The notes: generated by a model not told the origin, from the letters alone. A DNA stretch of 64,000 bases from Tyto alba (GCF_018691265.1 NW_024881328.1:42945515-43009514); one strand, 5' to 3'. Counted from the stretch's first letter, positions 12,338 to 25,374 are shown. Program-made: numbers and translations.

Positions 12338-12603
12338 CAGTGAAAGCATTTTTATTAAGCTACAGGGTCAAATAATAGCTCCCCTCCAAGCTACAGAAGT
12401 CACATCTGGCTTATTTACACTTTTTTTCTCCCCTTAAGTCACATAATAAAAGCATTATCCTGAAAAGAAGAGAAAAATCTTAAGATAAAAGGAGTGCTAC
12501 CTGACAAATACGCTTTTAACAGCCTGGCAAACCAGAGTACCTCATAGGGAGAGTGCTCTCAAGGAGCTGTCCTTCAAGGGAAACATATCCATAGACGGTT
12601 TGC

Positions 12604-12747
12604 ATGCCTGCTTCCATATTGCCCGTCATTATTACCATCATTGTATTATTTAATTGTCCTAATTGCATTAGTGCCGGTGGATATTATTCCCGTGGGGCTT
12701 TGGATCCGCTGAGACTTTGCAGACTAACCCGGCAGGTCAGGTGGCAG
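12604..12747 (+). other. Weak candidate first exon with signal-peptide-like start
   Basis: An ATG at 12604 opens 48 codons that begin MPASILPVIITIIVLF, a hydrophobic stretch like a signal peptide, and reach CAG|GTGAGG, a strong splice donor, in phase 0 at 12747. Against this, the ATG context (T at -3) is poor. The hydrophobic codons also come from an AT-rich patch (TATTATTTAATTGTCCTAATTGC) that looks more like non-coding element sequence. I think coincidence is more likely than a gene. Confidence 0.1.
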
Positions 12748-15700
12748 GTGAGGAGGTACGGGGAGGTGTGGGAGGGCAGGGTGACGTGGCCAGCACCAGC
12801 CGGGGGTGACCCAGTCCTCCGTGTCCCCTGGGCGATGGGTCAGGCAGTCCCAGAGACCCTGCTCCCCCCAGGCCCACCTTGAAGGCTCCAGCGGCTGCGG
12901 AGCTGTGCTCAGCGGGCAACCGGACACTGCTGGCCCGGCATCGCCCTCCCACCCTCCCTCCCTGCCCTGTCCAGGGATCTCCTGAAGCACAGCCTTGGTC
13001 CTCCCTCAGTCCCTGGAATTCTGAGAAGTTGGGCTTGGTTGAAAGGTGACGATGCTGGACAGCATCGGCCACTCCAGAGCTAAACCCGCCTTTGACTACA
13101 CCCATCTTTCCTCTCAAGCCTGTTCAGCAGCATCCCTCCTCCCAGCCCCCAGCGTCCCCCCTCTACAACATCCTCAGGCCCTGCCGGGGCCTCTGCATGT
13201 GAGTGTTTGCACAGGGCAGCCCTCCTCGCCGCAAACACGGGCGCCCAGTCGCACACCCAACTTCCCAGCCATGGGACAGTCTCCTCCTGAGGACAGGAGA
13301 GGTGCCTGCCCTGCTGTCTGTGGCCGTGGGCAGACTTCCTTGTGACACTGAGTGTCTGAAGACCTGTATGGGCATGGGTTGCCTTTGAAGTTCTCCTTCC
13401 TACCTCCAAGCACAAAGCCCCGCTTTACTGAGCCAGCTGGAAGCAGTGTGGTTAATAAGACAAAACCCCAAATTACCTCCAGTTGTAGCCTATCTCCTGC
13501 TTCCCGCCAGGAAACGTGTCTGTCTTACAGTGGCTAAGAATGAGATTCTCATCTAACTGCAGCCCAGGCGGCACGATGTTCAAATGAAACAGGGCCTAAA
13601 AAATATAACAGGGTGGCTGTAAAATGGCAGAGCTCATGGAGGTCCAGGGAGCTACTTTAATCTACCCCAGCTCGAGGTCTGACCCTTTACTATTCGAAGA
13701 CTCATCCTTTGCTGTAAAAAGGCTCTCCTTAGCAGCGCACGGCCTTGGAAGTCAAGCAGTCAAAGCACACGTGCAGGGCAGCACATGAAGAGCCAGCACG
13801 CAACCTGCAGCGTGTCCTGGGTTGATTGCATCCAGGACCACCCACTTGCAGCCTAGCTAGGAGAAGGAAAGACATCGTCAATCTAAATTAGTGCTGCGCT
13901 CCACCTGAGTGAGAGCATCTGCTCTCAAAATCACTCTGAGCAGCACCAGCTCCTTCAGAGATGTGTTCAAGGATGCCATGGCCAAGACAGCTATTAGCTA
14001 ACCTGCACTGACCCAGAGGATTTATCAGAAGTCAGGTCTCTTTCAAAAACTCATGTGTTTAATAGACAATTGCTTCAAAACATGGGAATTACCCACTGAC
14101 ATAAATTCTGTGAAGCCCATTTTGCTTTTCGGCATCACTTTCAGCCTCAGTCATAATGTGTGGCACTAGGTTGCTCAGGCTAGACATACTGAGTGAAAAA
14201 ACTTTTATCTGATTAGTTTGTGATTTACCTTCCCAGCGTGTCATTAGGTGTCCCTTCTTCTCCCTTTATCCACCCCCATGGATGGGTGCCTCTCCTTCCT
14301 TGTTAAGGATACACCTGTACAGACGAGAAGGTGTTGTTTTTTCTTCTCTTAGCCGAGACATTCTTCTTTTCATTTTCTCACCACACCCACCCCTTTTCTT
14401 TCTACACACCTTCTCCATTTTACAAGGAGTTCTGGCTTTCAGCGAGGTTTTGTAATCCTTTATGAGCCTTGGCTGATTTAACACAAATCTCTGACATGAC
14501 CGAGGGACGGAGACAAGCATCTGCTGGGAGAAGAAAAAGTCCTATAAAACAGCTTCTAGATGTTTCAGAGGCTGGTCTGAATAGCGTCAAGAAGCAGACA
14601 TGGTCTGACATACCACTGGGGCTCTGGGATCCATCTTCCAGGAATCAGAAAGATCCCAGGTGACTATATCCAATTCAAAAGGACTTAGGTTATGAAATGC
14701 ATGCAGCCTACAAGTGTTGCAGCCATCAGAGCAGCACAGGCAGGACCTGTACCGCCAGCCTTTGAAGTTCATGGGAACTCCTCTGGTATTCTTGCAGGAG
14801 GTTTTTCCCTGTCAAGATCCATCTCCAAGAGTCACTGCCTGAGGACAAATACCATGCCCCTATAAATCTCCAAAGATCCCAGTTTCCAAGACCTTGATTG
14901 TTGTCTTCTAGCCCGTGGGATTTGCTGAAGCACTGCCTCATGGCACCTGGATGATAGCAGCTAATTACACCAAAAAATTCAACGAACTTTACTGTGTGGA
15001 TCTGACTCTCTGTCACATTCATAGCCATTTTACTTTTATTTCAGGCAGTACAGAACAATCCTGCAGTCAATTACTCCCACTTTCGGCCTTTGTGCACTGC
15101 CAGGTATTTCAGACAGTATGAAAGACACTCTTAAAATATTCTGAATGACTGCTCCAGGCTTTTGCAAGCAAACACTTAACACAATGCATGGCAAAAAAAT
15201 ATATGCCTCTTTTCACCGAAAAAGTCAGTGGGCTGCATCTGTGATGAAGCAGTATCTTATTTTGCAAAACACTATGAGTGGAGCAGCAGTTCGGGCTAGG
15301 TATCGAGTGGGATCAGTATGATGTCTTGATGCTGCTGAAACAATGTTTACTGACACTACAGTGTTCAAGGCTAAACTAAGTCAGTCAAGTGATGCTCCTT
15401 TGTAATTTCACCAGGAGGAAAGGCAGAAAAGGAGCCAGAAAAAGAACAAATACCTCAGAAGCATCCAGGGCCAGAGAGGGAAAGTGCAGGGTCCTGTAGC
15501 AATTGCTCCAATAAAGCCCTGATATTTATTTTTCCAAGCTTTCAATTATTAAATGTACTTAAAAGTATTTTGACTTTTTTCTCTCAGAGAAGACAAGGAG
15601 ACATGCGAAACCCACATGGGACATGCAAAGAACAAATGTAGAGGCACAAATGCATTTTTTAACACAAAACATGTCTTTAGCTGGTTGGCCTAGTACCTAC

Positions 15701-17880
15701 ATTTCAACCAAGCTGCTAGAAGCCAGCAGAGATGGTGTGACCGTCACTGTATAACCAGATTAACCAACACTGCAGTGAGCATCCTGGCTCCATTCGGTGC
15801 TCTCTCCATTGAATTCTGCTGCTTTACTGCTCAAACCTGCTGCAGACACGGACGTCCCAAAGCTGGGGTGGACTTGCAGGAGGATGGAAAGTGAGAGGCT
15901 GCTCAGGAGAGTGAAGTGCAGCCACACAGCTGAACGCAGAGCTGTATTAGGGAGCTGCTGCTACACCTCCTCCTTCAGACTTGACACCTTTCTCTAGCTG
16001 ATCACGGTGAGGGGAGAGACCAGACATGGTGTCTTGAGCCCTGGTCAGGAGCAGGTCTGACCCCAAATTACAGTCCACCCCCAGAAACACAGCTTCTTCC
16101 CAATAAGAAATTTCAGCAGATCAGCAGAAAATTAGGTCTTTTCTTTTGAAAGAGCGTGGAAAATTTCAGAGACCTTTCCAAACAGATAGAATATGTCTAC
16201 TTTGAAATGTCTCTTACCGTCACTTAAGAGAAAAAACTGAAGTGTCAGCTCCGTGGATGTGTGTGCAGATAACCTCTCGTGCCATCAAAAAATTCTGACT
16301 CCCACTCAGAGACACTATAAATAGCTGTGTGCACAATTAGCAGGTTTCAGGGCAATCTACAGAAAATCATAATCCACATAAAATCAATAGGATCAGCTTT
16401 CCCGGCTGTAACAGCAAAGGTCAGAGGGAGATCAAAGAGGCAGAAGATACGACCCCTGGGACAAGCGGTGGCAGGAGCAGCAGCTCTGCAGCCTGGCGAT
16501 GCTCCAGGGTCCCCTCTGCTTCCCAGGATGACCCCGACGGCTGTAGTGGGCTGAGGGTGCAGAGCAGCATCTCCCCGATGGCGTGCACCACCCCGCTGCA
16601 TGGCGACACATGTTTCTTTGATTAAAAATGCATGGCATCAACTGCGGCTGAGGTCTCCCCAGCCGGGTATTTAATATTTTATCCGTGCTGGCTGTTTGAC
16701 TGGAGCAAACGTATTACCCGCCTCTCCAGTTGGCTGCTGCCCCAAAGCTGGAATGACACAATCTGACAAGGAGTTTTCTCCTTTCTCACCTCTGCAGCAT
16801 CCTGCCAGCAGCAGCTCCAGCAGCATCACCCCACCCAGGACACGGTGCCCACGGACAGCCCACGGTGTACACAGCTTGTGCACGTCCAGCATGTCACCCG
16901 TCTCGGAAATCACTGCTGGCTAACGCGAGAAGTGCGTTTGAAAGGCAAGCAAGTGCCCGCTTGGCTAGAGCTTGCTTTTCCATATGCAAAAACAACTTTT
17001 GCAAGCCACTGTTTGCTTCACCCTTAAGACAGTTTGGGGACTAAAAGCATCAACAGACTGAGTATTTATTTAAGAGAAAGCAATGCTTGATCATCAACTG
17101 ACAAAGTGCAAAGTTCTCCAAGGAACACACATTTTATCTTCCCTTGTCTTCTGTTGCTTGATTTGAACAGAAACTGCAGCACTGCAGTTCTCACGAACGA
17201 TACCATGATGGTGGTCGGTGGCTTTGCAAGAGCAGTTCTGTGCTCCACCACTGCCCAGTAAATTATCCCTGGCAGGTAGGCATACAATCTGCCTCAATCC
17301 CATGGCTCAACATAAGGAGTTTCCTTCTGTAGTCGTTCCAGGGATGAGCTATGTAGATTTGGCTCAGGAGAGCCTCAGGACTTTGTGTGCTTTAAATTCC
17401 CTTCGCCGTACTTTCTCTCTTGCGTCATTAGGTCATAAACTGGATGGTACAGGCAACACGGGATCTTAGTTTCACACTGTTGAAGATCCCAAAGTATGAT
17501 CTCACAGGAACGGCCCCTCGCGGATGGCAGACATGCCCGCTCGCAGCGTGTTAACCGAAGTAAGCCTGGGCTTGCAGCTGGACCAGGCATCAGGGTAACA
17601 CCAGAACACGTGTGGTCATCCCCCAGAGTGAGGCAGCTTGTTTCCACAGGCCACAATATTTCTGCTGGCTGGCTCAGATGTGCAGCCTGTGGCTCGCTCA
17701 CTCTGCCATCACAGACAACACTCGTGGTTCAGAGGATGCATGGGGATCACCAGCATGGGAGAGACAGGTGGAGATCCTCTTCTGTCTCTTGAATCTCCAC
17801 TTGGCAGGGAGATGGAGCCTCAGATCTCAGGCAGGAACAAAAGGGAAGCACTCAGGCAGCTCATCAGTAGTCTCTCAAGA

Positions 17881-17901
17881 TAGCTAGCTAGCTAGCTAGC
17901 T
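17881..17901. repeat. (TAGC)n microsatellite
   Basis: Five uninterrupted TAGC units plus one T. AGCT and TAGCTA are self-complementary, so the tract is a perfect palindrome and may be unstable in replication or cloning. Confidence 0.9.
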
Positions 17902-18129
17902 TCAGGGTGGATGCTGTTGTGCTCCAGATTGGAGCTTCTTCCCAATGCGGTGGCAAGGACATCGGGTGTGGAGGTGGAGGGAGCGGAGGTGAGAACGCCT
18001 CCGGGATCCAGATGAAAGAGGATGGAGTTCAGCCCACGTTCTGTTTGGAGTCCATCAGAGACATAGTTTTGTGTGAGAAAAAAAAGGAAAGTGTATTTTT
18101 AAAAAGATAAGTATTTCAGAAATGCCTTT

Positions 18130-18147
18130 CCCCCCCCCCCCCGCCCC
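18130..18147. repeat. Poly-C run
   Basis: Thirteen C, one G, then four C. On the complementary strand this is a G-run capable in principle of G-quadruplex formation. Confidence 0.9.
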
Positions 18148-18639
18148 AGGATGGTTGTGATGGGCCTGCTCACTGCATCAAGCAATTTAGATGGCTCATT
18201 GCATTTGGGGCCGTGCAGGAGATCACCCTGCCAGTGCTTCCTTCCGGGCAGAATTTCCCTTTACAAATGTCACAGAGGAAATTGTTTTCTTGAAAGCTTT
18301 ATCGCTGATTTGACACGGAAAGCCTGGTGTGTGCTTTTTCAAGGAGGGGGGACGATGCTTGTCATTGGAAATGACTGTGGAACAGCTTGCAGAGGTGAAA
18401 GCCCAAAAGCAGGGAAGAAAAGGCTCCACCTAGCAAACACCTCAGGACTGGGTAATTTGCAAGGCAGGTGATGATTTTTCAAGTTTCTTTTTACAGTCTT
18501 GCAAGCACCAGATGAGTAGACTGGCAGACCCCCGGTTTTTACAGCCCCAGAGGCCAAACCACTTTGCAGCCATATCACCACCAGGCATTTTGAAGGCAGC
18601 TGAAGTTTGTGCAGAGCTGTTCTCAACTAGCGATCTGAT

Positions 18640-19040
18640 TAGGTCTTACTGATAATTGTGTGCTTTATTTTGGTTGGAATGCTCTATTTTTATGCTCCAG
18701 TCACACTGTATTCACCCTTTTCTTTCTAAACCTTTAATCTCCCCACCCTTTCAAATCAGATACTTTCCATCCAAGTATATCTCCATCCTTTTCCAGCAAA
18801 AATATAAAAACCTAACGACTAATGAGCAATTAATACATTAGAATGCTACAGTTGACTCTTCTTTACGTCATAATTACTCACAACAAAAGGCATATTACCC
18901 AAAACTGTTTTAAAGGCATGTTATTATCGCCTTTTCTGCTGCTTGATGGGTTTTTTTAGGTGAGCAATACAAGCTCAGCCTCATTTCTGACCTTGACATG
19001 CATGTTTCAATCAAGTTTTGCATGAGAGAAGCAACCTGCA
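18640..19040. promoter_or_regulatory. 400-bp AT-rich block with CRE-like site
   Basis: AT-rich and CpG-poor, with GACTAATGAGCAATTAATACATTAG at 18810-18842, a TTTACGTCATAATTACTCA cluster at 18862-18880 carrying a TACGTCA CREB/ATF-like core, and TTATTATCGCC. It stands apart from its flanks and has no plausible coding frame. A candidate conserved non-coding element by pattern only. Confidence 0.32.
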
Positions 19041-21904
19041 ATCAGAGAGAGCAGAGGCTTATTCCTTGACCAGAAGAATTATCAGGAGAGACTTGAGCCT
19101 TTGATACTTGGAATAAATTGTCAAGCAGAAAATCGAGTACAGAAATGCTCACGGAGAGCAAGGATTTCCATGACAGAAGACTTTCTTTCCAAGACGATGG
19201 CAAGGACCTTGTAGCTTGCTTTCATTATTTTATGCAGTCTTCTGATGTTATGACTGAACACAGCAATGCTGAGTGCTCCAACATCTGCTGCTCCAACAGG
19301 AGCTGATGGGAGGCTCTGGTTGAATGCAGGCCATTAGGATGTGTGCAGATTTGTGATGGAGGGTTGAGAATTGGAAAATGAGGTTTCCTTGCTTGTCTGG
19401 GGTTTGACTGGTCAACAGCAGACTTCCAAGCACTCTGTGTTTTATGTGTTTCATGATGTGCTCTATGCTGTGAAAAGCAGTGTGGCAGAGAACTGAGGTA
19501 ACACCGGGAGAAACCAGAGGCAGGTGCTCCATATCCTAAAGCAGACTCACTCAAAGTGACCTTTCAGTTTTCCCAGGATTTGTTTGTTCATTTTTTAAGC
19601 ACCTGGGCAGAGTGACGGTGTGCCCCATTGGGGTAGCAAACTCTCCAAACCACCGGGATAGAGGGAAGATGATGTTTTAAAAACCACCAAAGTGACTTTG
19701 GAGCCAAAGTCTGGCATCCAAAAACCTTTTAAACAACCAGCATTTGGGGACAGTTGACACAACACTATGGGCCAGGTCCTCTGGAGGCGGGACTCACTGT
19801 AGTCCTGTTGATCCCATTAGGAACATTTGGGTAAAGTGAAAGGGGTATAATTGTCCCTGTGCACTGGTGTGTCCCCCCACAGATCCTGTGCAGACCCTGC
19901 ACGGGAGAGGTGGACCGGTGCAAAGAAGGACCTCCTCTTCATCTTCACATCATAGGGGAAGTTCACAGCTCGTGGTGTCAGTGTTTCAGATCTCTGTAGG
20001 TGCGGGCAGGCACCGGTGTGTCTGTTGGTGTTGATCCATATGTTCAGGGTTATCCACCCAGCTGTATGGATTCATCTTAGAGAAATGTAATGGGAGCCAA
20101 ATTTCTGGGAGCCAGTTTCAACGCTTCAGCTTCTACCACAGACCTGCGCCATGAGGAATCCTCTCCAGGCACCAACAGATGTTTCACTGATGGAAAGCCA
20201 TTGAGGGAAAGCAGAGAATCACAGCGTCCTCTCTAAGGATCTCATCTGCAGGGGAAAATACAAGGAGCAAATGTTCTCCCTCATTAGGCTCCAGCACAAA
20301 TTCTCCCCCTGCAGAGCTGCTGTAGTCTCAGCTGACATGCTGGTCCTCACTTGTTCAGTGCCCTCTCCTCCTGCAGCTCTCTCCTTAAACATAGGCCAAG
20401 CCAGGCTGCAGCTGTACAAGCCGGCTATACATTTGCTAGAGACCAGGGAAAGTCTACTGCAGCTAAATCTGGCCCTGGTGCTCCACATTTACCCGAAGTA
20501 AATGATTATTTCCTTTCCAGCCTGAGGCAGAAATGAGTTAACATGTTGAGCAGCAGAATCATCTCTGAGGGACCCTTTCCAGCCTTGCTTTGAGTGTGGA
20601 ATAACCTACAGGTGAGGAACTCGATGTCCTCTTGCTGAGGGATGACAGAGTATTTCAGGAGATGACTGCAATTTTACATGGAAGAAAAAGGAGAATCATG
20701 CTGTGCATGTCTGGTCCTGTGCTCCTGGATCCCAGACTGGAAACGTCCATGACAAGACAAGAGAAACACAACAGCAAATATGTATGCACTCTGTTGAGTG
20801 CTGCACAGAACAGGAAAACATGAAGAGGAAATGTGAAACTGTGGTAGCATCTTTTACCCTGGAAAATTACCCAGGGTGTGCGTTGCAGTGGTAGACATAC
20901 ATGGCTATCGCAATGCACTGGGATAGCTTCACCAGTAACCCAAGGGGCAACATCTCTGGTTACAAAAATTCAGCACGTGTTTTCCCATGCAGTGCAACAT
21001 GTTGTATGGGAAGTGAGAAAAATTCTCCAACTAACACTGCAGAAAGCATCCGGGTGGGCAGCAAAGAGAAGCTCACATGGGAGCACCAGCCAGATAACCT
21101 GGGAAAGCTCCTCTGCTATGCGTTGGAGCTAGAGTGAGCAGAAGTGTTTGGGAATTCATTCACTGGCATCTGCAGAAGGTGAGACCCTTGCCAGAGCATC
21201 CTTTCCTTCCCCTTGCTACAACACAGAGGGCAAACTTCATTGCTTGTCCCTTGGCAGAATCCAGATGGTGTGACCAGGAACTTCTGGCTGTCAGGCTGTG
21301 TTTGGTGATGCACTACAAAAAAAGCCATGAGCCTGTCACAAACTTCACTTGAACACAGCTGGATTGCCTCCTGCAGGCTGGTATTCACCAGACTCGGGTC
21401 CTAGGCTTGACCTGCTGTGTCATTGCCTGTGGTTTCCTGCTGAGCTCAGAGCCCAGCAGGGCTTTTGTTCCTTCTGTTCTCCAACCAAGGAGGAATCAGG
21501 CACTATTTTGGCTGCAAACTAGAGCACTGACCTTGCAAGAGACACCAAGGGTTACATATTTTCTCGGTGAACAAGTCAGTGTGCAATCAACAGCTGTTAT
21601 CATGTCTCGGGAAGCAGAGCAACATAAAAACTTAAAACATCTACATGATGTACACCACCTTTGGTCCATCACACAGAGATAACCATGTCTACGTGGGGAT
21701 GCAGGGAATAGGAATGACCAGTCCATACCTCTACTCAGGAGAGATGACCATTTTCCAGAGGAAGCAGGAGAGGCAGGAAGAAATTACCAGATAGGATTTT
21801 CAGCAAGTTTCCTAGATTCAGTACTAATTTTATGGGATGTCAGGGAGAGGATGCTGGAGAGATGACCCCTACACCAGCCAACTTATCCCCAGCCTCACCT
21901 GGAG

Positions 21905-21965
21905 CACCCGAAGTGTTAGGAAAAACTTGCTTTCTCATCCTTGCAAAATTAATGTTGTGAGCTAG
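21905..21965 (+). mobile_element. Possible very old CR1 LINE fragment
   Basis: The words AGTGTTAGGAAAAACTTGC and TTTCTCATCC resemble the part of avian CR1 3' ends that reads roughly 'gttaggaaaaacttctttac' on the element's sense strand. The similarity fades within 60 bases and no downstream 3' end or octamer tail is present. It may be chance. Confidence 0.22.
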
Positions 21966-23697
21966 AGGTCTCTCAGGGCTGGAGCAATGATTCAATGGGT
22001 CAGAGAAGGGTAGGGGAGCACGAAGTGGGCAGGGAGGATGTGCTGTCCCACCCGGAACTGGCAAGCAAGCTGGGACGACCTACAAGGAGAGCAGCCTGGA
22101 GGAATCCCGGGGTGCATCTTCAGTTTACGCGCTGCAGTCGCACAAAGAGCTCGGCTTGCCGTGGCGTGACAGCATGCTGCTGGCACTGAGGGAAGAGGAC
22201 GCTTTAAAACACAAGGTTATAGGCAGACCTCAGGCTCGAGGTGATAGCAGCTGAAAAACAAGCTGGGTTGTGAGAAACATCATTGCGTGCGGCACAGCTG
22301 TACCCTTCCCTAGCCATTAAAGCAGGATGGCTTTATTGGCCATCACAGTGAAGGCAGTGAGATGGGGAGCTTGAATGTCTACCCTGAAGGGGCAGCAGGT
22401 CTACTTGTCTGCTGTATAGGAGAAACCACAGCAGCACTGATGAGACTTCTCAAGGAGCGGGGCTTGGGAAGAAGTCATGGGGGAGCGGAAAAAGAACCAC
22501 ACAACAAGATATGGTGCCAGCCTAGAGAGAGTGGTTAGTCACTGGGCGAATGCGGAAAGGCAATGGGCAAATCTAGTCACCCAGAGCTCAGGGATGGACA
22601 TGGGTGGCCTCTCGTGCATGGACCTGGGTTTCATTCATAGAAGGCTGTTCACTATACTAGGTCGAACCTGCAGTCACCTGCCTTGATTCCCTTACACCCT
22701 CACTTCACTCTTTTTATAGTGGGGGGATCGGTTCCCTTTCCCAGTGACCAACCAGTCCTTTGCATGTGACAGCGACAAGTGGAGAGGCTATGCACAGGAA
22801 AGCCAATTTATCACCGAAACCCAGCAGTACGGAAAAACCATGATCTTCACAGGGAGCCACACCATACATTGCCTTGTCACACCTCCCTGCCTGCACACAG
22901 ATAGACCACAGGTTGTGCTGTCCATGTGCTAAGTTCAGGAGCACCTTTACATAGGTAGAGGGATACCTTCAGCTTTCCTGCCACAATTTAATTCCTCGGC
23001 TCCATACAGGAATTTTCCATAATCCCTTGATGCTTAATGGGAGAGTTGTTCACCTCCAAGCTGTACAGAGAACAGAATGTGACCCTGGCAGTTTACAATG
23101 TCTTATTAAACCCAATGAGCCTTAAAAGAGAATGGGAAGGAATCAGTGAGAAAACAATTCTGTTGCAAAGCTTTGCTGCATTGTTGGGCTCCGGTTTCGG
23201 GGAAGGGCTTGATGGCTGGATGGGAGATTGGGCAGGTTTCCTACAGTATTCCCCATCCCTCCCTTTCTCTCTGGTAAACACAAGAGCAGAGCTTCTGCTT
23301 CAGACTGAAGTTACACAGTGTCCCCCAAAATTACTCCAAGACTGCTGACTTGATTACAGTCCTCTGCCTGTTCAGACCTCTGTGGATATCTCTACAGTAC
23401 TTTTCTCCTGGGAGTCCGCTGGTATCTTTGGATACACCACACTATCCAGAGACCCATGAAAAATAGCTCATTGCTGAAAGGTTCTTGTCAGTCCCCTACC
23501 AGGAAGTCTGCTTTTCCACCACAGATAGACTGAGAGTCTGTAAAGCTGAAGAGTATGGAGACAACTGCCGTGGGGTACAAATTCTGTCATAAGGATTCAA
23601 CATGGGGAGAGGCTTTGCCAGTCTGTATTCCTCCCGTTCAACAGCTCGGATATGTGACCTCTGAAAGGAAAACTTGAAAATGCAATTGCTTCTACAG

Positions 23698-23792
23698 GAA
23701 AAACAAACAAACAAACAAACAAAAAAAAAAACCTAAAAAACCCCCTAACAACCAAACCAAAAAAAAGACCCAAACAAAAACCAAACAAAAAA
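23698..23792. repeat. (AAAC)n and degenerate A/C-rich simple sequence
   Basis: Starts as clean (AAAC)5 (23701-23720), becomes an A11 run, then degenerates into AAACC/CCAAA words for 60 more bases. Low complexity; the long T/F-rich frame on the minus strand here is an artefact of it. Confidence 0.9.
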
Positions 23793-24139
23793 CCTCAGAA
23801 CCATTTATTACCATGAGCCATCATTTCAAAATGTGGGTGTTCGGCACCTGGCAGCCTATTTTCTAAGGATATACAGCAGAACAAGGCAGGATTGGCTCTG
23901 GAGCCACTTGAAGAGAAGTGTCAGGACCAGGCTGCTCTGAAAAAGGGATAAGAGAAAGGAGAAAATGATGAGGAAGAATGGCAGGGCGTCTAACACTTTG
24001 CATCTAATGCCTCCACATGGCTGCAAGTGCCGTGGCAATTTGGCCCTGATAACACGGATGAAGAGATGTTGCTAACATATTGCTTCCTTGTCAAATGTCT
24101 CACTGGTTTTGCAGCCAAGTCTCCTGCCAGCGAGGCCGC

Positions 24140-24700
24140 AGCAGCGCCTCTCCGTTACTTTCATATGCAAAGAGGTTGTTAACTCAATTGCCAATAAAAT
24201 TCTAGTGGGTGGAGAGGAGGACATCTGCCTGTCTAGTCCTGTGCTTGCCAACATGGTTCTTTTATTCCTCCAGAAGCCGCGAGCTCCTACTCGAGCTGGT
24301 ATTTTGACAAGCATTTCTGTTTTCTTGACACAATGGGCAAAGTGGGCACAGATCTTGCATGCCACTCGTAATATGTTTTCTGTGCCGTGATTTGCATCCT
24401 TTCTGGAGGATGCCTGGCACAGCGCTGCACAAAGCAGAACGAGCAGCTTGGACAGTGGGTTTAGTCTGACATGTAAATGTACCGCTTAATTATGTGCAAT
24501 TGCGTTAGGAGAATGTGAAGAGGACGCTTTGCAGGCTGCGATGGCTACAAGGCTCTGATGAATTTGGGTTGGGGGCGGGGGGGGGGGTTGATGGAAGAGG
24601 AAGGAGAAAAAAAGGATGGGGAGTTGCCGTCAGGAACCGCACCAAATGGCGATGACCGTTTGTGTTAATTACACAACTTTACTCTCGGCTGCCTCAGACC
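24140..24700. promoter_or_regulatory. Block with octamers and HNF1-like word
   Basis: Contains CATATGCAAAG, TGTTAACTCAATTGCCAATAAAA, a perfect octamer ATTTGCAT at about 24391-24398, a CTTAATTATGTGCAATTGCG patch at 24484-24506 and TGTGTTAATTACACAAC at 24661-24677. The last is nearly self-complementary: GTGTTAATTACAC has GTGT and ACAC arms around TAATTA. The density of homeodomain/POU-like sites is high. Regulatory role is an inference. Confidence 0.33.
24567..24587 (+). repeat. G-rich run with G-quadruplex potential
   Basis: GGG, TT, five G, C, then eleven G, all within 21 bases. It interrupts the regulatory-looking block and could form a G-quadruplex on the plus strand; this is a sequence-based possibility only. 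Confidence 0.8.
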
Positions 24701-24861
24701 CGAGGGGCCCAACTGACTGGAGCTGCAGCTCCTGAGGATGCTTCCCCAGAGCGGAGGGGGCTTGTGGGGCATCTGTGCTCTCGGCACAGTCACAAAGCTG
24801 CCCTCGAGTCCTGTCAGTAAGATTGCAGATGAAAATGAAAGCTACCATATCATTAGAGGTG

Positions 24862-24965
24862 GCAGCCTGGTTGGTGTCAGCAGGAGTGGGGTAGGTGGAC
24901 TTGATCCCCCCTGGGGCTCGTGGCCAGACAGTGTGATCTCTTCCAGCCCTTCCCAGTCCTAAATT
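24862..24965 (+). mobile_element. Possible decayed CR1 3' fragment
   Basis: The order GGTGGACTTGATC, then GTGATCTCTTCCAGCCCTTCC, recalls the CR1 3' end in which a 'ggttggactagatgatct' block is followed by 'cccttccaaccc'. Here the two halves are split by about 30 unrelated bases and the terminal ATTCTATG-type tail is absent. Low confidence. Confidence 0.28.
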
Positions 24966-25374
24966 TTAGGTAGTCTCTGCTTTTACATCTCAGGATGAGC
25001 CACCACCTTTGCGACCATGTGATGTGGTTATATCTACAAGAGGAGGCCAATCAACCAGAGGGATTGCTGAGGGAAAGGTACAGGCACATCAGACTGTACA
25101 GATGGTCAGAGCCAGAATCTCTCAAGTATCACACAGGGCACAACCATCTCTCCTCCATCCTCATCTTCCCCGGGCACGCCCTGCGTGCCAACCCTGTTGC
25201 CAAGCCTCATAAATTTCCCTCTCTGAGCACCGCTCGATGAAGGGGTGTTGAAAGACGGTCCAACTGCACGCTCCTACGGCTGCCCAAGGGCACAGCAGCC
25301 AGCACACTGCTGCTCTGCTTCCGTCCCAAAACAGACCCCCCTCCTCTTTTTGGGATAACCATGGAGGTAAAGGA

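Larger units (their letters stand above)
10171..16600. other. Non-coding background with A-rich tracts
   Basis: No supported gene. A GC-rich spot at 12720-13350 produces overlapping frames on both strands, a shadow of low stop density. A 7-bp-arm palindrome TGATCAG-CAGCA-CTGATCA lies at 12285-12303. A TATAAATAG word at 16316-16324 has no supporting downstream gene. The remaining sequence (13540-16320) is ordinary and shows no repeat I can name. Confidence 0.55.
16601..18639. other. Non-coding background
   Basis: No supported gene. An AT-rich island at 16615-16680 (TTTGATTAAAAATGCATGG, TATTTAATATTTTATC) interrupts otherwise ordinary sequence. The open frames at 17496-17887 overlap on the same strand in three frames and show no family features. 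Confidence 0.55.
19041..25370. other. Non-coding background
   Basis: No supported gene. The frame around 22700-22935 follows a TTTTTATAG acceptor-like end and stays open for about 75 codons, but has no matching donor or family motif. An AT-rich, octamer-bearing sub-block (24140-24700) and simple-sequence tracts are listed separately. Much of 19560-22700 is plain single-copy sequence with nothing I can name. Confidence 0.55.

Noticed and set aside
13940..14000. GATGTGTTCAAGGATGCC as a CR1 3' fragment
   Set aside because: The match to the CR1 'gaagtgttcaaggcc' word is short, and the following bases do not continue it.
22700..22935. Possible exon after TTTTTATAG
   Set aside because: The frame is open for about 75 codons but ends in a stop without a donor, and the peptide resembles no known family.
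24085..24125. CCTTGTCAAATGTCTCACTGG as a CR1 reverse-transcriptase relic
   Set aside because: Similarity covers only about 20 bases and does not extend; the surrounding block looks like an unrelated AT-rich element.
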